This document shows, in pieces, positions 25,648-34,226 of a stretch of 58,180 nucleotides of DNA. Source of the DNA: DASRRB01 sp036732755 (GTDB lineage: Bacteria; Planctomycetota; B15-G4; SIAN01); contig DAINBU010000013.1 in assembly GCA_036732755.1 (NCBI GenBank), forward strand, positions 1 to 58,180, given 5' to 3'. Below the pieces are notes generated by a model. That model was not told the DNA's origin. It was given only the letters and a program-made list of their open reading frames with translations, and searched no databases. The position numbers and the translations under genes were made by a program. Every line of letters starts with the position of its first letter. The stretch's first letter is position 1.

Positions 25648-27081
25648 ATGCCCGCCGATCCGTCGCAGGTCGACTCGCTGCGCGAGGCGCTCGCCCATTC
25701 GCCCGACAACGTCCCGCTGCGCCAGCTGCTGGCCGAGACGCTGCTCCAGCTGGCGCGCCACGACGAGGCGGAGAAGGAGTTCCGGACGGCGCTCGCGCAC
25801 GCGCCACGGCACAAGCGCCTCCAGCTCGGCCTCGCGCAGACCTTCTTCGCGGCCGGCAAGTTCGACGAGTGCGCGGTGCTGATCGAGGCACTGCTGAAGA
25901 GCGTCGACGCGCCGGCGCGCGCGCACCTGCTCGACGCGCGGCTCAAGGCGCGCCAGAGCGACGGCGACGCGCGCGCCGCCTACGAGCGCGCCCTCGCCGC
26001 CGACCCGAACCTGCGCGACACGACCTTCGAGGCGCAGCTCCCGGCCGCCGCGCCGCCGGCCGCTCCTCGCAAGGCGCCGCCGCGCCGGATCCCGGTCGCC
26101 GGCTCGGCGCCGCCGGAAGCGACGTCGGATGACGAGGACGACGAGGACGACGAGGACGCGCCGCGCGGCGCGCGCGGCGCCGCCGCGACCGAGCACGACG
26201 CAGAGGAGCGCGCCTGGCAGGTCGAGCGCCCCGACACGACGTTCGTCGACGTCGGCGGCATGGACGACCTCAAGGACGAGATCCGGATGAAGATCCTGCT
26301 GCCGCTCGAGCAGCCGGAGCTCTTCCAGGCGTACGGCAAGAAGTCGGGCGGCGGGATCCTGCTGTTCGGCCCGCCCGGCTGCGGCAAGACGCACCTCGCG
26401 CGCGCGACCGCGGGCGAGGCGAAATGCGGCTTCCTCGCGGTCGGCATCCACGAAGTGCTCGACATGTGGATGGGGCAGAGCGAGAAGAAGCTCCACAGCC
26501 TCTTCGAGCAGGCGCGCCGCCGCGCTCCGTGCATCCTCTTCTTCGACGAGGTCGATGCGCTCGGCGCGAGCCGCGCCGACCTGCGCCAGAGCGCGCTGCG
26601 CACGACGATCAACCAGTTCCTGGCCGAGCTCGACGGCATGCAGGGGAAGAATGACGGCGTGCTCGTGCTCGCCGCCACCAACGCGCCGTGGCAGATCGAT
26701 CCCGCGTTCCGGCGGCCGGGCCGTTTCGACCGCGTGCTGTTCGTCCCGCCACCCGACGACGGCGCGCGCGCCGCAGTGGTGCGCGTGCTGCTGCGCGACA
26801 AACCCGTCGGCGACGTCGACGCCGAGCTGCTCGCGAAGAGGACGAAGGGCTGGTCGTGCGCCGATCTGCGCGGCGTCGTCGACGCGGCCGTCGAGGCGAA
26901 GCTGCGCGAGGCGCTGAAGGGCGGCGCGAGGAAGCCGATCACCACCGACGACCTGCTCTCCGCGCTGAAGCGCCGCGCGCCGACCACCGGCGAGTGGCTG
27001 CAGACCGCCCGCAACTACGCCGTCTACGCCAACGAGGGTGGCCAGTACGACGACGTGCTGCGCTACCTCGGCCTGAAGTGA
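25648..27081 (+). CDS. TPR-containing AAA+ ATPase
   Basis: The ATG at 25648 follows GGGGAG. The 477-residue product has TPR-like helices (about residues 10-130), an acidic linker (DDEDDEDDEDA near residue 165) and one classical AAA module close to the Vps4/spastin/FtsH group. Walker A is GPPGCGKT (241-248) and Walker B is ILFFDEVD (296-303). LAATNAPWQIDPAFRRPGRF holds sensor 1 and the arginine finger region. There is no transmembrane segment and no protease domain, so a remodelling ATPase that recruits clients through its TPRs is likely. Two TPR-membrane protein genes follow 6 bp downstream, suggesting one operon. Confidence 0.88.
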   Translation: MPADPSQVDSLREALAHSPDNVPLRQLLAETLLQLARHDEAEKEFRTALAHAPRHKRLQLGLAQTFFAAGKFDECAVLIEALLKSVDAPARAHLLDARLKARQSDGDARAAYERALAADPNLRDTTFEAQLPAAAPPAAPRKAPPRRIPVAGSAPPEATSDDEDDEDDEDAPRGARGAAATEHDAEERAWQVERPDTTFVDVGGMDDLKDEIRMKILLPLEQPELFQAYGKKSGGGILLFGPPGCGKTHLARATAGEAKCGFLAVGIHEVLDMWMGQSEKKLHSLFEQARRRAPCILFFDEVDALGASRADLRQSALRTTINQFLAELDGMQGKNDGVLVLAATNAPWQIDPAFRRPGRFDRVLFVPPPDDGARAAVVRVLLRDKPVGDVDAELLAKRTKGWSCADLRGVVDAAVEAKLREALKGGARKPITTDDLLSALKRRAPTTGEWLQTARNYAVYANEGGQYDDVLRYLGLK

Positions 27082-27087
27082 GCGCCC

Positions 27088-28365
27088 GTGGTTGACGGGA
27101 GCGCGCCCGACGCGGGCCACGCCCACCGCACGGCGGGCTGGAACCTCTTCCACGTCAGCCGCTACGCCGACGCCGCGCGCGAGGCGCAGCTCGCGCTGGC
27201 GAGCGAGCCGCACGACGCCGACGCGCACCGGCTGCAGGCGCTCGCGCTCTCGATGCTGGGGCGGCACGCGGAGGCGACCGCGGCGGTCGGTGCCGCGCTG
27301 TGCGTCGATCCGCAGAACGAATGGTCGCACCGCATCCGCGCCCACGTGCTCCTCAACTCGGGGGAGCCGACCGCCGCGCTCGCGTCGGCACGAGTGGCGA
27401 TCCGGCTGCTGCCGACCGCGCCGGAAGCCCACAGCCTCGCCGCCGAGATCCACCTCCGCCTTGGCGAGAGCGCGGCGGCGCTCGGCTCCGCGCGCAGCGC
27501 CCTCGCCTTGCAGCCGCACCACGTCGCGTCGCTGATCCGCGCCGCGCACGCGGCGGAGCGCTTGGGGAAGACGGACGACGCGCTCGCGTTCGCGCGGCGC
27601 GCGGTCGCCTGCGATCCGCAGGACGGCGACGCCCATCGCGCGCTCGGCGTCGCGGCGTTCCGCGCCGGCGACCGCGCCACCGCGCGCGTCGCGCTGCGCG
27701 AGGCGCTGCGCATCGACCCGACCAACGAGGCGGCGCGCGCGGAGCTCCTGCGGACGATCCGCTCGCGCAGCCCGGTCTATCGGGTCACCGACGACGTGAC
27801 GCGCTGGTTCCAGGCGACGGGCGCGCAGGTCACGCGCGGGCTCGGCTTCGGATTGTGGGTGGCAGCCCGCCTGCTCGTCCAGGCGACGGAGCACAAGGGC
27901 TTCTCGCTCGTCTTCCTGATCCTCCCGATCGCGCTCGTGCTGCCGCTCTGGATCATCCCGCTGCACGACCTGATCGTCTGGCGCGATCCGTTCGGCCGCT
28001 ACCTCCTCGAGAAGTGGGAGAAGGTCGGCGCGGCGTTCACCGGTTTCGCGCTCGCGCTCGCGCTCGCGCTGGTCGCGCCGCTGGCCGCGACCGGCCGGCC
28101 GCTCTGGGCGTGGGCGGCGGCGGGCTTCGCCGCGCTCGCGGCGTACGGGAGCCTGCTGAGGAGAGTCCGCACGCGCGCGGCTGCATGGCGGATCGGCGCC
28201 GTCGCCGTGCTGCTCGTCGTCGAGCTCGTGGGCGCGCTCGTCTCGGTGTCGATCGCCGACGCGCCGGAGGCGCGGGCCTCGGCGGCGCTGTTCCCGTTGA
28301 CGATCCTGGCCGCCTATCTCGCGCGACGCGGCCTGATCGGGGATCCCCCGGCGAAGAACGCATGA
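27088..28365 (+). CDS. TPR protein with C-terminal membrane domain, copy 1
   Basis: The GTG at 27088 starts 6 bp after the AAA gene. The 425-residue product has six or so TPR units (about residues 10-225) with regular A-x-x-x-A-L-x-x-x-P-x-x-x-x-A spacing. A membrane domain of about five helices follows, including LVFLILPIALVLPLWIIPLHDL with a conserved LHDL and a following DPFGRYLL. No known family was recognised for the membrane part. The stop overlaps the start of a paralogue by 4 bp (ATGA). A membrane platform for the TPR-AAA ATPase is inferred from gene order only. Confidence 0.8.
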   Translation: MVDGSAPDAGHAHRTAGWNLFHVSRYADAAREAQLALASEPHDADAHRLQALALSMLGRHAEATAAVGAALCVDPQNEWSHRIRAHVLLNSGEPTAALASARVAIRLLPTAPEAHSLAAEIHLRLGESAAALGSARSALALQPHHVASLIRAAHAAERLGKTDDALAFARRAVACDPQDGDAHRALGVAAFRAGDRATARVALREALRIDPTNEAARAELLRTIRSRSPVYRVTDDVTRWFQATGAQVTRGLGFGLWVAARLLVQATEHKGFSLVFLILPIALVLPLWIIPLHDLIVWRDPFGRYLLEKWEKVGAAFTGFALALALALVAPLAATGRPLWAWAAAGFAALAAYGSLLRRVRTRAAAWRIGAVAVLLVVELVGALVSVSIADAPEARASAALFPLTILAAYLARRGLIGDPPAKNA

Positions 28366-29636
28366 GCTCCGGCGACGCTTCGGAGAGGGCGGCCGCCCAC
28401 CGGCTGGCCGGCTGGAACCTCTTCCGCGTGCGCCGCTTCGCCGACGCGCTGCGCGAGGCGCAGCTGGCGCTCGGGCAGGCGCCGCGCGACGCCGACGCGC
28501 ACCGGCTGCGCTCGCTCGCGTTGTCGATGCTGGGCCGGCACGACGAATCGATGGAGGCGCTCGTCGCGGCCATCACGATCGAGCCGCGGAGCACGGCGAC
28601 GCAGCACGTCCGCGCCCACATCCTGCTCCAGTCCGGCCAGCTCGAGCCGGCGCTCGAGGCCGCACGCGAGGCGATCCGGCTCGAGCCGCGCGCGAGCGAA
28701 GCGCACAGCCTCGCGTCCGAGGTGCTGCTCCGTCTCGGCCGGAACCGGGAGGCGCGCGACGCGGTGCACGCGGCGCTCGCGCTCGACCCGCGCGACGTCG
28801 TTTCGCTGGTGCGCGCGGCGCATGCGGCGGTACGCGTCGGCGAGAAGGAGGCCGCGCTCGCCTTCGCGCGCCAGGCCGTCGCCGGCGACCCGCAGTCCGC
28901 CGACGCGCACCGTGCGCTCAGCGTCGCGGCGTACCGCGCCGGCGACCGCGCCGCCGCGCTCACCGCGCTGCGCGAGGCGCTGCGCCTCGATCCGCAGAAC
29001 GACTCCGCGCGTTTCGAGCTCCTGACGACGCTGCGCGGCGGCAGTCCGATCCATCGCGCGGTGTTCGCGATGCAGCGCTGGATGCGCGGGCTCGGGGTGC
29101 GCCTCGCGTGCGTGGTGGGCGTGTTGGTCTGCGGGATCGGGTATCTGTCCTCCCAAGTGCTCGGCTCAGAGCGGTTCGCGACGTTCTTCCTGATCCTGCC
29201 CTTGACGCTGTTCCTGCCGCTCTGGCTCGTCCCGCTGCACGACCTCCTGGTCTGGTGCGATCCGCTCGGTCGCTTCCTCCTCCATCGCTCGGAGCGGGCC
29301 GCCGCGGTGTTCACCGCCGCCGTGCTCGCGGTCGCGGCCGCGCTCGGCGTCGCGTGGCTGCGGACTGGCGACGGGCGGTGGGGCTGGCTCGCCGGCGGCG
29401 TCGCCCTCTACGCGATGTTCGGGAGCCTGGTGCGCAGCGTCCGGTCGCGCACCGCCGTGTGGCGCGTCGGGATCTACTGCGCGTTCGTCGCGGGCGACCT
29501 CGTCACGATCGCTCACCTCTCGGCCCGGTCGACGGCCGACGCGATGCTCTTCATCCTGTTCTTCCCGACCTTGTGGATGGGCGCGTTCATCGCGCGGAGC
29601 TGGCTGCTCGCGCTGCCCGCCACACGGCGCCGTTGA
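28362..29636 (+). CDS. TPR protein with C-terminal membrane domain, copy 2
   Basis: The ATG at 28362 overlaps the previous stop (ATGA), showing translational coupling. The 424-residue product is a full-length paralogue of the preceding protein. It shares an N-terminus with AGWNLFRVRRFADALREAQL, the same number of TPR units and the same membrane domain (LILPLTLFLPLWLVPLHDLL, then DPLGRFLL). The conservation of the LHDL and DP-GR-LL elements between the copies marks the membrane part as functional. Function unknown. Confidence 0.8.
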   Translation: MSSGDASERAAAHRLAGWNLFRVRRFADALREAQLALGQAPRDADAHRLRSLALSMLGRHDESMEALVAAITIEPRSTATQHVRAHILLQSGQLEPALEAAREAIRLEPRASEAHSLASEVLLRLGRNREARDAVHAALALDPRDVVSLVRAAHAAVRVGEKEAALAFARQAVAGDPQSADAHRALSVAAYRAGDRAAALTALREALRLDPQNDSARFELLTTLRGGSPIHRAVFAMQRWMRGLGVRLACVVGVLVCGIGYLSSQVLGSERFATFFLILPLTLFLPLWLVPLHDLLVWCDPLGRFLLHRSERAAAVFTAAVLAVAAALGVAWLRTGDGRWGWLAGGVALYAMFGSLVRSVRSRTAVWRVGIYCAFVAGDLVTIAHLSARSTADAMLFILFFPTLWMGAFIARSWLLALPATRRR

Positions 29637-29816
29637 GTACGCGTCCGTGCTGCGGTCGCGTCGAGAGGTAGTGCGTCACGAACGGGTTGGCGTAGAAGTC
29701 GGTGCACGCTGCGCCGCTCCGCCGGATCGGGAATCGGTCCCGGCCGCTCGCGCAGGAGGAGTCACGCGCCCGCCGCGAGCGCGGCGACGGCCGCTCGGCG
29801 CTCGCGCCCGCGATTC

Positions 29817-30584
29817 TCACCCCGTTCCCGCGAATGCGAGCGTCGACGCCGCGATCCCGAGCAGGATCAAGAGGACCTTGAGGCCGCGGTCGGCGGTGCC
29901 GTGGAACACTTCGGGGAGGAGCTCGGCGACGGCCACGTAGAGGAAGGTGCCGGCGGCGAGGCCCGACGCGATGCCGTCGGCGGTGCCCAGCGCTTCTTCC
30001 GGGATCGCGCCCATGAGCGCGTGGCCGATCGCGATGCCGACCGGCGTCACGAGCGCGTAGGCGACGAGCAGGCGCGCGATCGACTTGCGCGGCAGTTCGG
30101 CGAGCAGCAGCACGGAGGCGAGCGAGAACGCCTCCGCCGACTTGTGGACCAGCGTCGCCGCGGCGAGCGTCGTGTGCAGCTCCGAATCGGTGCGGCCGAG
30201 CCCGAGCGCGAGCGCGCCGCCGAGCGTGTGGATCGAGAGCCCGACGAACGTCGCGATGCCGACCACGCGGTGGCCGCCGTGGTGGGCCGGATGCTCGCCG
30301 CCGTGCTCCGTGTCGTGCTCGTCCCGGTCGTGACGCAGCAGGACCTCGGCCAGGAACACCGCGAGCACGCCGACCAGCACGCAGCTCCAGAGCTTCCACG
30401 AGTGGTCGCGCGCCGCGAGCTCCGGCAGCAGGTGCAGGAACGTGATGCCGAGGAAGAGCCCGCTCGCCGCCGCGACGACCGCGTGCAGCGCCCGCTGCCC
30501 GAACCGCAGCCACAGCGGCAGGAGCCCCGCCCCGAGCGCGAGCACGAAGACCGCGGCGCCGATCGCGAAGGGGGAGGTGAGCAT
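29817..30584 (-). CDS. ZIP-family metal transporter
   Basis: A 255-residue membrane protein with eight predicted helices. TM4 and TM5 metal-site motifs are present as HKSAEAFSLAS and a later VAELLPEVFHG, as in ZIP (SLC39-like) transporters that bring in zinc or similar divalent cations. A histidine-rich loop between TM3 and TM4 (HDTEHGGEHPAHHGGH) is the usual variable metal-sensing loop. The ATG at 30584 is used. A 25-bp AT-rich palindrome lies 134 bp upstream at 30718-30742 and could be its operator. The 180 bp downstream to the TPR gene hold nothing convincing. Confidence 0.88.
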   Translation of the reverse strand: MLTSPFAIGAAVFVLALGAGLLPLWLRFGQRALHAVVAAASGLFLGITFLHLLPELAARDHSWKLWSCVLVGVLAVFLAEVLLRHDRDEHDTEHGGEHPAHHGGHRVVGIATFVGLSIHTLGGALALGLGRTDSELHTTLAAATLVHKSAEAFSLASVLLLAELPRKSIARLLVAYALVTPVGIAIGHALMGAIPEEALGTADGIASGLAAGTFLYVAVAELLPEVFHGTADRGLKVLLILLGIAASTLAFAGTG

Positions 30585-30717
30585 GGGCGGGGCGGATTGG
30601 AGCGGCGCGGCGGGCGCGGCGCAAATCGGCGCGGCGCAGGGATGGCCTCGACACGTCGCGGGGGAGCTGGCGGCTTCCTGTCCGGCCGGAAGGTGCCGGG
30701 CATTCTGGGGCGGTCAC

Positions 30718-30742
30718 TTCCAATTTGAGACTCAAATTGGAA
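30718..30742. promoter_or_regulatory. AT-rich 25-bp perfect palindrome
   Basis: TTCCAATTTGAG, a central A, then CTCAAATTGGAA. It is a perfect 12-bp inverted repeat of low GC content in about 70% GC surroundings. It lies between the minus-strand repeat-protein gene that ends at 30769 and the minus-strand ZIP gene that starts at 30584. It could be an operator for the ZIP gene (Fur/Zur-type sites are AT-rich palindromes) or a terminator for the upstream gene; no T-run follows. Confidence 0.5.
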
Positions 30743-30768
30743 TCGGTCGCGCGGCGCTCGCAGCCGCG

Positions 30769-32463
30769 TCACCTCCCCAGCACGATCTCCAGCCCCTGCG
30801 TGAACGACACCCCCTTCACCGCGCCGGGGTCGGCTTCGATGACTTGGACGTCGACGAGCTCGCCGCAGAGGAGGTCGTCGTCGGGCAGCGTGCCGGTGAA
30901 GGTGTCGAGCCCGAAGGAGAAGGTGATCGGGACGCAGAGCGCGGGGAGCAGGAGGAGGTCGCCGCCGAAGTTGGTGTGGAGTTGCGCGCGCTGGAATCCC
31001 AGGAAGAGGATCCCGACGGTCGGAGCGCGCAGCGAGTTCTCGCAATAGACGTTCAAGGTCGCGCCGAGGATCGGGAGGTCGGAGGTGAGCGCCGGGACGC
31101 CGAAGGTGCCGGCGACGCCGGCGCCGTAATGGGTCGACGTCGCGACGCCGCAGTCGAGGTGCACGAAGACGTCCTTCATCGAGTTGGTGTCGCCGGCGAC
31201 GAGGTTCGCAGCGAGGCTCTCGAAGGCGACCTTGTGGCCGCCTCCGGAGATGGCGCCGCCACGGCTGTCGCCCGCCGCCTCCGCGCCCGACGAGTCGACG
31301 CTCACGCGCACCGTGGTGCCGGCCGCGCGGTCGCGCACGAAGACGTCCCAGGCGTTGTTGGTATCGCCGGGGACGAGGTCCGGCGCCTGGCTGTCGAAGG
31401 CGATCCGCAATCCGTCCGACGAGGCGGTCGCATAGTCGCTCCTCCCCGCGGCCTCGCCGCCGGCCGCGTCGACGCTGACGCGCTCGGTCAAGCCGCTGCC
31501 GCGCTCGTGGACGAAGACGTCGGTCGCCTGGTTCGCATCGCCGGCGACGAGGTTCTTCGCGAGGCTGGTGAAGACGACGATCGAGCCGTCGTCCGAGAGC
31601 GTGGGGCGGTAGCTGTCGCCGTCCCCTTCGAGGCCGAACGAATCGACGCTGACCCGCTCCGTGACGCCGCTCTGGAGATCGCGGACGAAGACGTCCCACA
31701 CATGGTTCGCGTCGCCCGCGACGAGGTCGTCCGCCTCGCTCGTGAAGGCGACGGTGCGGCCGTCGGCGGAGAGCACGGGCTGCAGGCTGCCGCCGCCGGC
31801 CTGCGCGCCCGCGGAGTCGACGCTCACGCGCTCGGTCGCGCCGGTCGTGCGGTCGTGCACGAAGACGTCGGCGGCGCCGTTGCTGTCGCCGGCGACGAGG
31901 TCGTCGCCGTAGCCGACGAACGCGACATAGCGGCCGTCGGCGGAGAGCCACGGATAGATGCCGCCGATCCTGATCTTGCCGCCCTTCGACTCGCCGCCCG
32001 CAGAATCGACGCTGACGCGCTCGGTCGTCCCGGTCGCGCGGTCGCGCACGAAGACGTCGGTCGCGCCGTTGGTGTCGCCGGCGACGAGATTGGTCGCGTC
32101 GCTGGCGAAGGCGACGAAGCGGCCGTCGGGCGTGATCGAGAGCGGGAGGTAGGCGGAGCCGTTCCCCTCGCCGCCCGCCGAATCGACGCTCACGCGCTCG
32201 ACCGCGCCGGTCGCGCGGTCGTGGACGAAGACGTCGAGGAGCAGGTTGGTGTCGCCGGCGACGAGGTTCGACGCGTACGACGCGAAGGCGACGACGAGGC
32301 CGTCGTTAGCGAGCGCCGGGCCGATGCAGTAGCTCGTGCCGTTTCCTTCGACGCCCGCGGAGTCGACGCTGACGCGCGCGGTCTCCTGCGCGGACGCGGT
32401 CGCCGCCGCGAGCGCGCAGAGCAGCGCGCACCACCACGGCTTCGATCGGCGCCACCGAAGCAT
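30769..32463 (-). CDS. Secreted beta-propeller-like repeat protein, copy 1
   Basis: A 564-residue exported protein (signal peptide cleaved near ATASA, residue 25). It has about seven repeats of roughly 56 residues with the consensus LSADGRxVAF-NLVAGDTN-DVFVHDR-TG-TERVSVDS. These look like TolB/PD40-type propeller blades, and the Asp/Asn-rich GDTN turn could bind calcium. The C-terminal 120 residues form a separate beta module (HYGAGVAGTFGVPALTS ... GLEIVLG) shared with the next gene and with the HAF protein at 17522. The ATG at 32463 is used. Function unknown. A close paralogue starts upstream at 34206. Confidence 0.82.
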   Translation of the reverse strand: MLRWRRSKPWWCALLCALAAATASAQETARVSVDSAGVEGNGTSYCIGPALANDGLVVAFASYASNLVAGDTNLLLDVFVHDRATGAVERVSVDSAGGEGNGSAYLPLSITPDGRFVAFASDATNLVAGDTNGATDVFVRDRATGTTERVSVDSAGGESKGGKIRIGGIYPWLSADGRYVAFVGYGDDLVAGDSNGAADVFVHDRTTGATERVSVDSAGAQAGGGSLQPVLSADGRTVAFTSEADDLVAGDANHVWDVFVRDLQSGVTERVSVDSFGLEGDGDSYRPTLSDDGSIVVFTSLAKNLVAGDANQATDVFVHERGSGLTERVSVDAAGGEAAGRSDYATASSDGLRIAFDSQAPDLVPGDTNNAWDVFVRDRAAGTTVRVSVDSSGAEAAGDSRGGAISGGGHKVAFESLAANLVAGDTNSMKDVFVHLDCGVATSTHYGAGVAGTFGVPALTSDLPILGATLNVYCENSLRAPTVGILFLGFQRAQLHTNFGGDLLLLPALCVPITFSFGLDTFTGTLPDDDLLCGELVDVQVIEADPGAVKGVSFTQGLEIVLGR

Positions 32464-32496
32464 CGTGAACTCCCAAGGCGCGCGCCCGCGCGCGCG

Positions 32497-34206
32497 TCAG
32501 TGTCCCAGAACGAGCTCGAGGCCCTGCGAGAACGAGACGCCGAGGAGCGCTCCGGGATCGGCCTCGACGACCTGCAGGTCGAGGGTCACTCCGCAGAGGA
32601 CGTCGTCGAGCGGGAGCGTCCCGGAAAGCACGTTGAATCCGAAGGAGAAGTTCATCGGCACGGCCAGCGTGGGCAAGACGAGCAGGTCCCCGCCGAAGCG
32701 CGTGTGGATCTGGGCCTGCGTGGTGCCGACGAACAGGAGTCCGATCGTCGGCGCGCCGAGCGAGTTTCCGATGGAGACGTCGACGGTCGTCCCGAGGATC
32801 GGACTCGTGGACGTGAGGGCGGGGACGCCGTTCGTGCCGGCGAGGCCGGTGCCGTAATTGGAGGACTGCGCGCCGCAGTCGTAGTGGACGAAGACGTCGA
32901 AGCGTCCGTTGCCGTCCGACGCGACCAGGTTCGTCGCGCAGCTGCAGAAGGCGACGACCCGCCCGTTCCCCGAGATCGAGCCGATGAAGGCACCGCAATC
33001 ATCCTCGGAGCCGTCGGAGGCGACGCTCATGCGTTCGGTCGCGCCGGTCGTCCGGTCGTGCACGAAGACGTCGTTGCATCCGTTCGTGTCCCCCGCGACG
33101 AGGTTCGTCGCGTAGCTCTCGAACGCGACGCGCATCCCGTCGCCCGAGATCGACGCGGACCAGCTCAGGCCGTCCGCTTCGGCGCCGGACGAGTCGACGC
33201 TGACGCGCTCGGTGGTCCCGGAGACGCGATCGTGCACGAAGACGTCGTTGCATCCATTCGTGTCCCCCGGGACCAGATTCGTCGCATCGCTGGTGAACGT
33301 GACGTAGCGCGCGTCCGTGGACAGGGTCGGCGTGAAGCAGTCACGGTCCGTTTCGAGGCCGCTCGAATCGACGCTGACGCGCTCGGTGATGCCGGTCGAG
33401 CGGTCGCGGACGAAGACGTCGAGATGGCCGTTGTGGTCGCCCGGGACGAGATTCGTGGCGAGGCTCGTGAAGGCGACGAACCGGCCGTCCGCCGACAGCG
33501 CCGATTCGCCGCTGTGGTCGTCCGCCTGGGCGCCCGACGAATCGACGCTGATCCGTTCGGTGGCGCCCGTCGTCCGGTCGTGCACGAAGTTGTCGAACTT
33601 GCCGTTGGTGTCGCCAGGGACGAGGTTGCTCGCGTAGCTCGAGAACGCCACCACGCGCCCGTCGGCGGAGAGCGCCGGCATGCGGCTGCCAGGGTAGAGC
33701 GCCCCGCCCGCCGCCTGTCCGCCGTTCGAGTCGACGTTCGCGCGCTCCGTGGTGCCCGTCGCGAGGTCGTGGACGAAGATGTCCTCGTTCTGGTTGGTGT
33801 CGTTCGGAACGAAGTTCGACGCGACGCTGACGAAGGCGACGGAGCTCCCGTCCGCGGAGATGGTGAACTCCCAGGCCTGGGCGTCCGCGTTCCCCTCGGC
33901 GCCGTTCGAGTCGACGCTGACCCGCTGCGTCGTCCCCGTCGATCGGTCGTGGACGAACAAGTCGCAGAAGCCGTTCATGTCGTTGGGGACGAGATTCGTC
34001 GCGATGCTGCTGAACACGACGAACCGACCGTCCGCCGACAAGACCGAGACGTACCCGTAGCTGTCGTTGTCCGCCTCGGCGCCCGACGAGTCGACGCTGA
34101 CGCGCACCGTCTCCTGCGCCGATGCTTCCGCAGTACCGGCGACCATCGCCGCGAGCAAGCTCACCAGCGCGCCGCTCCGACTCCTCGCCCCGCGCGGACG
34201 ACGCAT
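32497..34206 (-). CDS. Secreted beta-propeller-like repeat protein, copy 2
   Basis: The ATG at 34206 opens a signal peptide (cleaved near AEASA). The 569-residue protein is a tandem paralogue of the one at 30769, with the same repeat (LSADGRFVVF, NLVPGDTNG, DVFVHDR, TERVSVDSSG) and the same C-terminal module (NYGTGLAGTNGVPALTS ... GLELVLG). The two genes are 33 bp apart. It starts 20 bp after the PD40/toroid gene, so it may belong to the same minus-strand operon as the ExbBD genes. Function unknown; a surface or secreted role is inferred from the signal peptide. Confidence 0.82.
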   Translation of the reverse strand: MRRPRGARSRSGALVSLLAAMVAGTAEASAQETVRVSVDSSGAEADNDSYGYVSVLSADGRFVVFSSIATNLVPNDMNGFCDLFVHDRSTGTTQRVSVDSNGAEGNADAQAWEFTISADGSSVAFVSVASNFVPNDTNQNEDIFVHDLATGTTERANVDSNGGQAAGGALYPGSRMPALSADGRVVAFSSYASNLVPGDTNGKFDNFVHDRTTGATERISVDSSGAQADDHSGESALSADGRFVAFTSLATNLVPGDHNGHLDVFVRDRSTGITERVSVDSSGLETDRDCFTPTLSTDARYVTFTSDATNLVPGDTNGCNDVFVHDRVSGTTERVSVDSSGAEADGLSWSASISGDGMRVAFESYATNLVAGDTNGCNDVFVHDRTTGATERMSVASDGSEDDCGAFIGSISGNGRVVAFCSCATNLVASDGNGRFDVFVHYDCGAQSSNYGTGLAGTNGVPALTSTSPILGTTVDVSIGNSLGAPTIGLLFVGTTQAQIHTRFGGDLLVLPTLAVPMNFSFGFNVLSGTLPLDDVLCGVTLDLQVVEADPGALLGVSFSQGLELVLGH

Positions 34207-34226
34207 CGCGAACTCCCGGCGCGCGC

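Noticed and set aside
29637..29816. Minus-strand frame reading CTDFYANPFVTHYL as a small gene
   Set aside because: No start with a ribosome binding site and it runs through the ZIP coding region in another frame.
31150..34100. Regular DNA repeats as a possible CRISPR-like array
   Set aside because: The periodicity is about 168 bp and encodes the DVFVHDR-TERVSVDS protein repeat in frame.
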